DNA of 64,000 bases from assembly GCA_963804825.1 (NCBI GenBank), contig CAWDRV010000006.1, positions 310,001-374,000 on the forward strand, in the 5' to 3' direction. Positions 30,097 to 39,137 of the stretch are shown here, one piece after another. The stretch is from JBKQVT01 sp963804825. Lineage in GTDB: Bacteria > Planctomycetota > Planctomycetia > Pirellulales > Thermoguttaceae. The notes beneath the pieces were generated by a model that saw nothing but the letters and a program-made list of their open reading frames with translations, had not been told where the DNA came from and did not search any database. Within the stretch, counting starts at the first letter, position 1. The number at the start of each line of letters is the position of its first letter. A program made the translations under genes and the position numbers.

Positions 30097-30896
30097 ATGG
30101 ACTCCATCATCCTGAACGGCATCAAGATGCGGTACGTCGATCACGGCCGCGGGCCGACCGTCCTGTTGGTCCACGGCTTTCCGTTGGATCATGGAATGTG
30201 GCACGGCCAGCTCACGGTGCTTTCGCGTCAGTTCCGCGTGCTTGCCCCGACCTGCGCGGCCTTGGCCGCAGCGGCGCCGACGGCAAGGATGTGGTTACCA
30301 TGGAGCAACTGGCCGACGATCTGGCCGCCTTGCTCGACGCGCTGGGGATCGTCGAGCCGGTGGTTTATTGCGGGCTGTCGATGGGGGGCTATGTCGGCTG
30401 GGCGTTTTGGAGGAAGCATCGCGCACGGCTGCGGGGCTTGATCCTTTGCGACACGCGGGCCGCGCCGGACCAGCCCGAAGCGGCCGCCGCCCGCCGCCAA
30501 ACCGCCGATCGCGTGCTTCGGGAGGGCCCGGCGTTCCTCGTCGAGGCGATGCTGCCGCGGCTGCTGGCCCCGGCCACGCTCCAGGGCAGTCCGCGATTGA
30601 TCGGCGAGCTGCGGGGCATGATGGCCGGAGGGAATGCCCGGGGCATCGCGGCCGTGGCCCGCGGCATGGCCGAGCGGCCCGACGCCACGCCGCTGTTGCC
30701 GGCGATCGATTGCCCGACGCTGCTCATCGTGGGCCGCCAGGACGTGATCTCCCCGCCGGACGAGATGCGAGCCTTGGCCCGGGCGATCCCCGGCGCCCGG
30801 CTGGTCGAGATCCCCGGCGCCGGCCATCTCTCGCCCATGGAGCAACCCGAGCAAGTCAACGCGGCCATGCTCCAGTTTCTCACGGCCCTGCCGTAG
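30097..30896 (+). CDS. Alpha/beta-fold hydrolase (frame break)
   Basis: About 267 codons after adding one C near 30250 (CCCCC to CCCC). LLVHGFPLDHGMW is the oxyanion region, YCGLSMGGYVGW holds the nucleophile serine in GLSMGG, LIVGRQDVISPP carries the acid-strand aspartate and GAGHLSPMEQPEQV the histidine. All catalytic residues are therefore present. Related bacterial enzymes include pimeloyl-ester and enol-lactone hydrolases; substrate is not assignable. No partner genes are on the same strand nearby. Confidence 0.8.
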
Positions 30897-30936
30897 CGCA
30901 GTCTACGTGCATCTATCTCAAGAATGAACCGCGACG

Positions 30937-31604
30937 CTATCGAATCGAATCGAGCATCGCATCGACCTTCTCCGGGCTGAGTTTTTCGGCATCGGCGTCC
31001 AAGATCAATATGACGGAACCCGAATTTCCTTGGAACATGCCGTTGACCTGGATGCGCGGGGTGTGGCTCTTGGCCCCTTGACCCTTGACGATGCTGAATT
31101 TCGCCGGTTGGTCGCGAATCTTCAACTCCTTCGAGGTAATCTGCCCGTTTTGGATCTCCTCCTGTTGGCCCTTGTCAACGCCCTGCTGCCGCATGGATTG
31201 GTCGATGGAGTCGCGCATCTGTGCCTCGTTTTGGCTGGTGACGGCGCTGCCGACCGCGATCAACGCCAATATGGTCTTTTCGGTGCCGTCGTTGTAGATG
31301 ACCATCTGCCGGATGACTTTGTTGACGCCCAGCACGTTCTTCATGTTCATCGACATCTTGGGCTTCAGCGGGTCTGGTATGTCGATCTGCGCGATCTCGC
31401 CGGTCGTGGCCTTGACGACATTCGGATCGGTGCTGACGGCGTTCTTCAGTTGGTAGTAAATGATGCTGATTCCGCCGCAGCACAGCACCGCGAACACGAG
31501 AAAAATCGTCCCCAGGATAATCAGCACCTTCATGCCGGCGCCCATGCGGCGAGGCGGGGGGGAACTGGAAATTGCGGGCCCATTCCGGGCGGATTCGTTG
31601 ACAT
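30937..31604 (-). CDS. Membrane-anchored protein of unknown function (frame break in N-terminus)
   Basis: About 223 codons. The N-terminus MSTNPPGMGPQFPVPPPRR is cytoplasmic and Pro-rich, followed by one membrane helix (MKVLIILGTIFLVFAVLCCG). The outside part has GEIAQIDIPDPLKPKMSM, a predicted beta-rich sequence and VNGMFQGNSGSVILILDAD. The frame break is in a C run near 31563 (eight Cs to seven), and restoring it links the MSTNPP start to the rest. No catalytic motif was recognised. Promoter module copy 1 lies about 210 bases upstream, with a hairpin between. Confidence 0.6.
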
Positions 31605-31717
31605 CGCTGGCTCCTTGTTTTGACTGCCGACAGGTGGTCCTAACGCCGTGGGCGTCATTCTCCAATCTAACGCGACGGATGTCAACACCGAGCGAAAAGG
31701 GGGAAGGGCAAGGCGGA

Positions 31718-31764
31718 CCGTAAGACGCCTGCCATGCACCAGCACGACAGGCGCCTTACGGAAG
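31718..31764. repeat. Long hairpin in the leader of the membrane-protein gene
   Basis: CCGTAAGACGCCTGCC pairs with the later ACAGGCGCCTTACGG around a CATGCACCAGCACG loop. It sits between promoter module copy 1 and the 30937-31604 gene, so a transcript from that module would carry it. No U run follows, so it is not a simple terminator. Confidence 0.55.
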
Positions 31765-31815
31765 GCACATCTCCGGGGAATCAACCAGGAGACAAGGTAG
31801 GTGGACGACTTCGTG

Positions 31816-31955
31816 AGCATTTGTCGTGCCAAAGCCAGCCGCCGGACGAAAGTGACTTGATCGGCAAGGCTTTACGGGCGGAACTTGGCTCGCGGGGCGG
31901 CTTGGGTGCGGCCTTCGGTGGCGAAGAAATGTCCTCCGGCGGCGAAAATTTCACC
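31816..31955 (-). promoter_or_regulatory. Sigma-54-type promoter module, copy 1
   Basis: Read on the minus strand: GGTGAAATTTTCGCC (near-palindrome), GCCGGAGGACATTTCTTCGCCA, a variable middle with CCGTAAAGCCTTGCCGATC, then TGGCACGACAAATGCT at 31831-31816. The last part matches TGGCACG-N4-TTGCW except for one base, with GG and GC at the required 12-base step. The near-palindrome would sit about 143 bases before the start point. Copy 2 (37299-37427) is very similar over the whole length. It lies next to the NtrC-type regulator gene. The rest of 31956-32043 holds a partial CGCTTGCG palindrome. Confidence 0.6.
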
Positions 31956-32043
31956 GAAAGAACGAACGCACTGGTTGGTCTTCCAACAACTTCTTGCCGG
32001 AAGCCTTACTATTCGCTTGCGGTTTCGCAAACTTGGCGGACCA

Positions 32044-33447
32044 CTACTGCTTCCCCCGTTCCTCGAGCTTCTTCCGCAGCGTGGCGCGATGCAGGCCGAG
32101 TTGCTGGGCCGCGGCCAGACGCTGGCCGCCGTGATGCTGCAAAACCGTCTCCAACAGCGGCGGCTCGACGATCGCCAACAATCGCTCGTGGAGGTTGACG
32201 GCCGCCGGCGAGGTCTGCAATTGCAGCTCGGTCCATTGGCGGACCATCTGCGCCATGGCCTCCTCGTGGACGGCGTCGGTGGTGATCGACGGCGGCGTGG
32301 GCGGCGGCAGGTGCTCGGGGGCAATCGTGCCGCCGCGGGCCAAGACCAGGGCGTGCTCGATGGCGTTCCGCAACTCCCGCACGTTGCCGTACCAGGGGCG
32401 GCCTTCCAAGACGGCCAGCGCCTCGGCCGAGACCGCGGAATGAGGCCAGCCATTCTTGGCCGCCAGGAGTTCGGAAAAATGCTCGGCCAGCGGGCGGATG
32501 TCCTCGCGCCGCTGCCGCAACGGCGGCAAATCGATCTCGAACGTGACCAGGCGGAAATACAAGTCGTGGCGAAACGACCCGTCGGCCACGCGATCGCAAA
32601 GCCGCTGATGCGTGGCCGAGATGATGCGAAAATCGCTCTGCACCGGCCGTTGCGCCCCCACCGGCAGCACCTCGCCGTGCTCCAACGTCCGCAGCAGCTT
32701 CACTTGCAAGGCCAACGGGATGTCGGCCACCTCGTCGAGAAAGATCGTGCCGCCGTCGGCCTGCTCCAAGAGTCCCTTGCGGGCCTGATCGGCGCCGGTG
32801 AAGGCGCCGCGGGCGTGGCCGAACAACTCGCTTTCGGCCAGCGAGGGACTCAGCGAGGCCAGGTTCACCGCGACGAACGGCCCGTCGGAGCGGCGGCTGT
32901 AGCGGTGGATCGCCCGGGCGACCAACTCCTTGCCCGTGCCGCTGTCGCCGTGGAGGTGGACGCAGGCGTCTGAGGGGGCGACCAGGGCGATGCGTTTGAA
33001 GACTTCCTGCATGGCCGCCGAGGTGCCCACAATGTGGCCGCCGGGCGCCTTGACGGTCGAGGGCTCCGCGTCGGCCGCGCGGCGGACGACGGGGCGCAAC
33101 GCCCGCTGGATCGCACGCTGCACCACCTTCAGGTCGAACGGCTTGGTCAGGTAATCGAAAGCGCCGTTGCGGACGGCGGCCACGGCGGTCGAGAGTTCCC
33201 CGTAGGCCGTGACGATGATGATCGGCGTCTGGTCCAGCAATTCCTGGAAGCGGTGCATGGCCGACAGGCCGTCGATGCCCGGCAAGCGGACATCGAGCAC
33301 GACCACGTCGGGCGGTTGCGATTGGGCCGACTCGAAGCCCTCTTCCGCCGTGGCCGCCGTGGCCGCCGTATGCCCCATCTCGGCGGCCAACTGGCTGAGT
33401 CCCCAGCAGATGCTCTGTTCGTCGTCAACGATCAGCAGGTGAGCCAT
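32044..33447 (-). CDS. NtrC-family sigma-54 response regulator
   Basis: 467 aa, intact frame. Residues 1-120 are a receiver (LLIVDDEQ, phosphoacceptor Asp52 in VVVLDVRLPG, ending YLTKPF). About 140-370 is the AAA+ activator domain: Walker A GDSGTGKELVA, the sigma-54-contacting GAFTGA loop in FGHARGAFTGAD, Walker B TIFLDEVAD. The C-terminus (LETVLQHHGGQRLAAAQQLG) is a Fis-type helix-turn-helix. Phosphorylation by the kinase encoded just upstream (23-base overlap) should trigger activation of sigma-54 promoters. Module copy 1 begins about 90 bases past its 3' end, and copy 2 is 4 kb away. Confidence 0.92.
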   Translation of the reverse strand: MAHLLIVDDEQSICWGLSQLAAEMGHTAATAATAEEGFESAQSQPPDVVVLDVRLPGIDGLSAMHRFQELLDQTPIIIVTAYGELSTAVAAVRNGAFDYLTKPFDLKVVQRAIQRALRPVVRRAADAEPSTVKAPGGHIVGTSAAMQEVFKRIALVAPSDACVHLHGDSGTGKELVARAIHRYSRRSDGPFVAVNLASLSPSLAESELFGHARGAFTGADQARKGLLEQADGGTIFLDEVADIPLALQVKLLRTLEHGEVLPVGAQRPVQSDFRIISATHQRLCDRVADGSFRHDLYFRLVTFEIDLPPLRQRREDIRPLAEHFSELLAAKNGWPHSAVSAEALAVLEGRPWYGNVRELRNAIEHALVLARGGTIAPEHLPPPTPPSITTDAVHEEAMAQMVRQWTELQLQTSPAAVNLHERLLAIVEPPLLETVLQHHGGQRLAAAQQLGLHRATLRKKLEERGKQ

Positions 33448-34881
33448 TCGCGTGGTTCCCGGTCATCAGGGGAAGTTCCAAGGTAAAGCACGTCATGCCG
33501 TCCGCCCGCTGCCAGCCGATCGTGCCTTCATGGGCCTCGGCGACTTGGCGGGCGACGAAGAGTCCGAGGCCGGTGCCGTCGGGTTTTTCGGTGACGAACG
33601 GCTCGAAGAGCCTCGGGCGGATCGCCTCCGCCGGCCCGGGGCCGGAGTCCTTGACGGTCAGCGAGGCGAGGGAGTCGTGGCGCGACAGGTGGACGATCAC
33701 CTTCGCCGCCGGGCCGCCCTGGCGGCTGGCGGCCTCGATGGCGTTCAGGAGGAGGTTGACGAGGACCTGCCGCAGGGCTTCGGCGTCGCCCAGCACGGCC
33801 AGCGGTTCCGCGGCGGTTTCCAAGGCGAGGTCGATCTTGGCGTGGGAGCACGACGGACCGACCAGCGCCAGCACGTCGCGGACCAGCGGCTCCAGTTCGA
33901 CGCGATGCCGCACTTCCGCCGGGGGACGCCCCAAGGTGAGAAACCGTTTCAGGTACGATTCCATGAGCCGCAGTTGGCGGATGGCCACTTCGAGCGAGTG
34001 GTTTTCGGCGCCGGCGGGGCACTGCCGCTGATGGAGTTCGACGGCCATCCACGCGCCGGTGGCGGCGTTGCGGAGTTGATGGGCCATGCCGGCGCCCAGT
34101 TGCCCGAGCGTCCGCAGCCGCTCGTTCTGACGCACCGACTGCTCATACCGGCCGAGCGTTTCCGTCATGCGGTTGATGGAGAGGGCGAGGTCGCGGATTT
34201 CGTCGTCGCGGGGCGGCACGGCCACCGGCTGGAACTCGCCTTGCGCGATGGCGGCCGTTTGGCGGACCAGTTCCCGGATCGGACGGACGAACCGCCGCGC
34301 CAACACGGTCGTAATCAGGACGACGGCCAAGGCCGCCAAGGCGCCGGTGATGAGCGTCGGCCAGACGGCCTGCCGTGCGCCGGCCGACCATTGGTCCTCC
34401 GGATAGAGCACGACCAACGAGTCGGGCCGCGCGACGGTCCCGCGCCGCGTGACCGGCATGCGTGTGGCCAGGTAGGTCCGCCCGCCCAGGAGAACGGCCC
34501 GCTGGGTCGAGGGCTGTCCCGATTTTCGGCGCCGAAGATGGTGCTGTCCCCCTCGCTGCGCTGGAGGACCTCGGCCGGCAGGCGACGGACCAGGTCCAAT
34601 TCGTCCGGCCCGAGCGGCAGGGTGCTTTCGCGGAGTTGCCCGTCGGCGTCGAGTACGACGAACTCGGCCCCCGACAGCCCGCTCATCTGCCGCAATACGT
34701 TTTCCGAAAGGGGAAACATGGGGTCGGTCAGCGTGGCGACCACTCGGGCCAATTCCTCCTGCTGACGCCGATTGGCCCGGGTTACGCCCAGGTAGGCGAT
34801 GGTCCCGCTGGCCAGCACGATGGCCAGCAGCACCACCGAAAGCACGGGGAAGAGGAGTTGGACTTGAATGGGCCGCCGCAT
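33425..34881 (-). CDS. Sensor histidine kinase (frame break; palindromic insert)
   Basis: About 486 codons. First membrane helix LLFPVLSVVLLAIVLASGTI, a periplasmic sensor part, second helix PTLITGALAALAVVLITTVL, then a HAMP segment (RRFVRPIRELVRQTAAIAQG). The H-box is LGAGMAHQLRNAATG; the ATPase part has LVNLLLNAIEAA (N box), DSGPGPAE (G1) and GTGLGLFVARQV (G2). It pairs with the sigma-54 regulator whose start it overlaps. A type A palindrome is read within the sensor domain as SEGDSTIFGAENRDSP. One base must be restored near 34515 to rejoin the frames (TQRAVLLGGRTYLATRMP follows). Confidence 0.88.
34511..34553. repeat. GGGACAG palindromic element, type A copy inside the histidine kinase gene
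   Basis: On the coding strand: GGGGACAGCACCATCTTCGG, then CGCCGAAAATCGGGACAGCCC. It matches type A elements at 1269 and 34969 with a few substitutions that break the outer pairs. It lies in the periplasmic sensor region and is translated. Confidence 0.75.
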
Positions 34882-34946
34882 CTGCTCATCCTATGCTCCC
34901 GGCCGGTCCGCCGTCAACTCCCGGCAACTTTCGCGGACGATTCGGG

Positions 34947-34952
34947 TATAAT
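34947..34952 (+). promoter_or_regulatory. -10 box candidate for rlmN
   Basis: TATAAT, about 110 bases before the rlmN start. No clear -35. A type A palindrome lies just downstream, so the mRNA leader would include its hairpin. Confidence 0.4.
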
Positions 34953-34968
34953 GGATGCTGCCCGAAGC

Positions 34969-35016
34969 GAAGGGGACAGTCCCATTTTCGTCGGACGAAA
35001 ATTGGGACAGTCCCCC
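34969..35016. repeat. GGGACAG palindromic element, type A copy 2
   Basis: GGGGACAGTCCCATTTTCG, TCGGA, then CGAAAATTGGGACAGTCCCC. Differs from the copy at 1269 by one base in the arm. It is in the 5' region of rlmN. Confidence 0.85.
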
Positions 35017-35057
35017 GGGTTATTCTTCCCCAATCCCCAATCCCTTTCCTCCAGTCC

Positions 35058-36159
35058 ATGCTTCACCTCCTGGAACAATCGCGGCGGCAACTGCAAGCGT
35101 GGTTCGATCAAAGGGCGATGGGAAGCTACCGCGGCCGTCAGGTGCGGAAGTGGCTTTTTGAGCGCCGCGCCGCCGCATTCGAGGAGATGACCGACTTGCC
35201 CAGGGCGGTCCGCGATGAATTGGCCGGCGCAGTTTCAAATTTGGACCACGCGGGTTGCGGCCCGCCGCCAAGCGAACGACGGCACGGAAAAGCTGCTCCT
35301 CGAACTGGCCGACGGGGAGCGGATCGAGTGCGTGCTGCTGCGCGACGACCGGGAGCATTGCGCCGTCTGCATCAGCACCCAAGTGGGTTGCGCGATGCGA
35401 TGCGCCTTTTGCGCCAGCGGGATCGACGGCGTGGTCCGCAACCTGGCCACGGGCGAAATCGTCGAGCAGATGTTGCAATTGCAGCGGCTGATCCGTCCGG
35501 AAGAGCGGCTGAGCCACGTCGTGGTGATGGGCATGGGCGAGCCGTTGTTGAACCTCGACCGGCTGCTGCCGGCGCTGGCCGAGGCCGCGGCGCCGGACGG
35601 CCTCGGGATCAGCGCCCGCCGGATCACGATCTCGACGGTCGGCCTGCCCGACGGCATCCGCCGCATGGCCGAGGAGAAGATTCAATATCACCTGGCCGTT
35701 TCGTTGCACGCGGCCAACGACGACTTGCGGAACCAGCTTGTGCCGGCCAATCGGAACGTCGGCATCGCGGCGGTGCTGGCGGCGGCGGACGAATACTTCG
35801 AGAAGACCGGACGCCGCGTGACCTATGAATACGTGCTGTTGGGCGGGGTCAACGACCGTCTCGAACACGCCCGGCAGTTGGTGGCCCTGTTGAAGGGCCG
35901 GCCGTCGCTGGTGAACGTGATTCCTTACAATGCGGTGGTGGGATTGCCGTTCCGCGCACCGTCGGCCGCGGCGACGGCGCGATTTGCCGGCGCGCTGGAG
36001 GACGGGGGCCTGACGGTTCACGTTCGCCGCCGGAAGGGGGCGGGGATCGAGGCGGCCTGCGGCCAGTTGCGACGTGCCGGGCCGCTTAGCCCGCCCATTG
36101 CTCGAGCATCTGAAACTGGCGGTCGAAGCGATGCTCGTCCACGCCCAGCGGACTCTTGA
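35058..36159 (+). CDS. rlmN: 23S rRNA/tRNA adenine-C2 methyltransferase (frame break)
   Basis: Radical SAM enzyme that methylates C2 of A2503 in 23S rRNA. About 368 codons. The N-terminal helical part has GSYRGRQVRKWLF; the iron-sulfur cluster motif is CAMRCAFCASG; the substrate-loop region VVVMGMGEPLLNLD and EYVLLGGVNDRLEHA follow. The start ATG opens MLHLLEQSRRQL. A break near 35225 is cured by one GC pair. The tail past HVRRRKGAGIEAACGQLRR runs 74 bases into the convergent inositol gene and may be wrong; RlmN normally ends about there. Confidence 0.88.
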
Positions 36160-37282
36160 AGAAGCTGGCCAGGAATCGCAGCAGCCCGGTCTCGCCGCGA
36201 CGCCGGGCCAACTCGGTGAACCGGACCAGGTCCAGCACCAGCGGGGCCGCCAACACCGAATCGCAGCCCTGCCAGGTGAACTGCATGGTCATGGGCGTGC
36301 CCAGAAACCCGGTGAAATGGACGTGGTCCCAGGCCGTTTTCCATTCGCCCAGGCTTTGGATGTACTCGATCGAGGTGAGGGTTTGCGGGCGGTAGCCGAG
36401 GATTTCGCCCAGCAGGCGGTCCTTGCTGGCAAGTTTCGCTTGCTTGTTGGCCGGATCGTCCAACACCCGCCCGTCCAAGTTGCCGAAGATATTGTGGCCG
36501 ACCCAACTCAGGACGTGCAGGTTGCGATGGGCCATCATCGGGGCCAGCACGCTTTTGAGCAACGTCTCGCCGGTCTTGCCGTCGCAACCGGCGTGGCGTC
36601 CGCCGCGCCGCCGGGCCAGCTCGTCGATGGCCGCCGGGCGCGCCCCCAGCGACGGCGTGAAGTTGATGTACGAACAGCCCAAGCCCAAGGCCGCAATCGC
36701 GTAAAGCGAACTGGCGGGCAACGGACAGGAAGGCGCGGCCAGCGACGACTCGAGATCGGGCCAACTCGGCGGCAATGAAGCCGCATCGACCGCCGGCTCG
36801 GTCGAGGCCACGTTGACGACCACGACGTGTTCCAACGCGTTGGCCCGGGCGAACTCGTTCAGGTCGTCCTGCAATCGGGCCACGGTCTGGGCCGGCGATT
36901 CCTTCGCGGCGCGCTCGAGCAGGTCCGGGTCGGCCAGCTTGGCGATCGTCGGCCCGACGTTGCGGACCGTGCCGGGCCGAATCCGCCCGTCGATCCGGTC
37001 CAACTCGGCGTGGCATCGCTCGGCGAGATTCGCGTCGGCAGGGCGCATCTCGACCATCAGCCGGGCGGCCTCGTCGGCGAGCCGGACACCGCGGATTTCA
37101 TGCCCTCCGACCACGAAACAGTCCCACGCGGGCAAGTCGAGACGCTGAAATGGGGGGAGTCGGCTGACCAGCCCCGTGTCGCCGATCCATTGCCGCTCCA
37201 GGGCGATCAGGCCGACGATCGTGGTGGTGGCGACGCCGCCCCTTGCGCCGACGAGCCAGATGCCGATGCGAGCCTTCGCCAT
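36086..37282 (-). CDS. Inositol-1-phosphate synthase-like protein
   Basis: 398 aa, intact. GIWLVGARGGVATTTIVGL is an NAD-binding Rossmann opening; VVVVNVASTEP, YAIAALGLGCSYINFTPS, GKTGETLLKSVLAPMM and WVGHNIFGNLDGRVL follow the order of myo-inositol-1-phosphate synthases. These convert glucose-6-phosphate to inositol-1-phosphate, the precursor of inositol lipids and thiols. The start at MAKARIGIW was chosen from the family N-terminus. Promoter module copy 2 ends only about 16 bases upstream, leaving almost no leader, so the mRNA may be leaderless. An inositol monophosphatase-type gene is at 8362-9177. Confidence 0.85.
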   Translation of the reverse strand: MAKARIGIWLVGARGGVATTTIVGLIALERQWIGDTGLVSRLPPFQRLDLPAWDCFVVGGHEIRGVRLADEAARLMVEMRPADANLAERCHAELDRIDGRIRPGTVRNVGPTIAKLADPDLLERAAKESPAQTVARLQDDLNEFARANALEHVVVVNVASTEPAVDAASLPPSWPDLESSLAAPSCPLPASSLYAIAALGLGCSYINFTPSLGARPAAIDELARRRGGRHAGCDGKTGETLLKSVLAPMMAHRNLHVLSWVGHNIFGNLDGRVLDDPANKQAKLASKDRLLGEILGYRPQTLTSIEYIQSLGEWKTAWDHVHFTGFLGTPMTMQFTWQGCDSVLAAPLVLDLVRFTELARRRGETGLLRFLASFFKSPLGVDEHRFDRQFQMLEQWAG

Positions 37283-37298
37283 AAGGTCACTCTGCTGG

Positions 37299-37427
37299 AG
37301 CATTTGCCGTTCCAAAGCCAGCCGCGGGACGAAAGTGGCTGGATCGGCAAGGCTTTACGGGAAAAAGTCGGCGCGGACGGCGGACGTTTGTGGCGAAGAA
37401 ATGTCCTCCGGCGGCGAAAATTTCACC
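37299..37427 (-). promoter_or_regulatory. Sigma-54-type promoter module, copy 2
   Basis: Minus strand: GGTGAAATTTTCGCC, GCCGGAGGACATTTCTTCGCCA, a middle with CCCGTAAAGCCTTGCCGATC, then TGGAACGGCAAATGCT at 37314-37299, with GG and GC in -24/-12 spacing. It is about 85-90% identical to copy 1 over the shared blocks but about 10 bases shorter in the middle. It directly precedes the inositol synthase-like gene in the same direction. Confidence 0.6.
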
Positions 37428-37638
37428 CTTCAAGGTTTTCAAGTCTCCACACGGCCGATTGTATCAGAACTCGGCGCGGCCTGCCAGCACAACCGTTACC
37501 GTCCTGTCCCGGCGGAAAAAACGTCACGACCGGCAGCGTTCTCCTGCCTCGATGTCCCTTCCCCAAACGTCCGGCCCGCATGGGGATAAGCTATGTTTCC
37601 ATGAACGGGTTACTAAATGAACTTGCACGATCTTGGGA

Positions 37639-37717
37639 GGGAAAAAGGGGACAGGCCCCATTTGTGCGAAGCACCCTTCGGGCCGTTCCGGCAAATGGGG
37701 CCTGTCCCCTTTTTCCC
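37639..37717. repeat. GGGACAG palindromic element, type B copy 2
   Basis: Arms GGGGACAGGCCCCATTTG and CAAATGGGGCCTGTCCCC, with the same core as the copy in the giant gene. Relative to that copy a T:A arm pair is G:C here, changed on both sides. It lies between module copy 2 and tadA. The remainder of 37428-37803 holds a CGCTTGCG-AAGG-CGCAAGCG hairpin at 37733-37752 and no gene. Confidence 0.9.
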
Positions 37718-37803
37718 CTTGCCGGTTGGCATCGCTTGCGAAGGCGCAAGCGAATGAGGGGGCGTTCGGCAGGAAGTGAGAAATAAGTTGAATAGTCGCG
37801 GAG

Positions 37804-39137
37804 ATGGCACGAGCGATGGCAAAACTGAGCATTCCTTCTTCACGTCCGACGGATTCCAAGGAAAGCACGCTGGAAGAGCTGAAGCAGCGCATTCACAGCA
37901 AGTTGGTCGACAAGCTCGATCTGGCGAAGGTCGGCGAGCTTGAGGGCGACGTGCTGCGGCGCGAGATCCGCCTGGTGGTCGAGCACCTGTGCGACAGCGA
38001 GGACACGCTCCTGAACCGCAACGAGCGCGAGCAGCTCATCAGCGAGGTGCTCGACGAGACGTTCGGCCTGGGACCGCTGGAGTTTCTGCTGAAGGACCCG
38101 GCGATCAGCGATATTCTGATCAACGGGCCGAAGAACGTGTACGTGGAGCGTCGCGGCAAGTTGGAGAAGACCACCGTGGTCTTCCGCGACAACGACCACT
38201 TGATGCAGATCATCGACCGGATCATTTCGCGCGTGGGCCGGCGCGTGGACGAGACCTGCCCGATGGTCGATGCCCGGATGCTGGACGGCTCGCGTTTCAA
38301 CGCCATTATTCCGCCGTTGGCGTTGGACGGCGCCTGCGTGTCGATTCGGCGATTCGGCACGAATCCGCTGAAGTTGGAGGACCTGCTGAACTACAAGGCC
38401 TTCACGCCGGAAATGGTCATGCTTTTGGAAGGGGCCATCAAGGCGCGGCTGAGCATGATCATTTGTGGCGGCACGGGTTCGGGCAAGACGACGCTCTTGA
38501 ACACGCTTTCGAGTTTCATTCCCAACACGGACCGCATCGTGACCATCGAGGACGCGGCCGAGTTGCAACTCCAGCAAGACCACGTGGTGCGGCTGGAGAC
38601 CCGGCCGCCGAACATCGAGGGCAAGGGCGCCGTCAACGCCACCGACCTGGTGCGGAACGCGCTGCGCATGCGTCCGGAACGGATCATCATCGGCGAATGC
38701 CGCGGCGCGGAAGCCCTCGACATGCTGCAAGCGATGAACACCGGCCACGAAGGCTCGCTGACCACGATCCACGCCAACACGCCGCGCGACGCCATCTCGC
38801 GGCTGGAAACCATGATCATGATGGCCGGCTTCGAGTTGCCCCTGAAGGCGATGCGGGCGCAGATCTCCAGCGCCGTGAACCTGATGGTGCAGACCGCGCG
38901 GTTGCAGGGCGGCGCCGAAAGATCACCTGCATCACCGAGGTGCTCGGCATGGAGCAGGACGTGGTCGTGATGCAGGACATCTACCGTTACGAAAAAGAGG
39001 GCGTCGAGGAAACCGGCCGCACCTTCGGCAAGTTCGTGGCCACCGGCGTGCGGCCCTCGTTCATGCCGCGGCTGGAGACGGCGGGCGTGCGGCTGCCGTC
39101 CAGCGCTTTCCGCGAACGAGTGATGATGGAGGATTAA
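37804..39137 (+). CDS. tadA: Tad pilus assembly ATPase TadA/CpaF (frame break)
   Basis: Hexameric secretion ATPase that powers Tad/Flp pilus assembly at the inner membrane. About 445 codons. GLGPLEFLLKDPAISDILIN and VYVERRGKLEKT form the N-terminal domain; Walker A is GGTGSGKTTLLN; the Asp box is TIEDAAEL; Walker B region is RIIIGECRGAEALDML, followed by GHEGSLTTIHANTPRD. A single C restored near 38922 (CCC to CC) joins the last 70 codons (KITCITEVLGMEQDVVVMQD). It is immediately followed by tadB with no gap. Confidence 0.92.
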
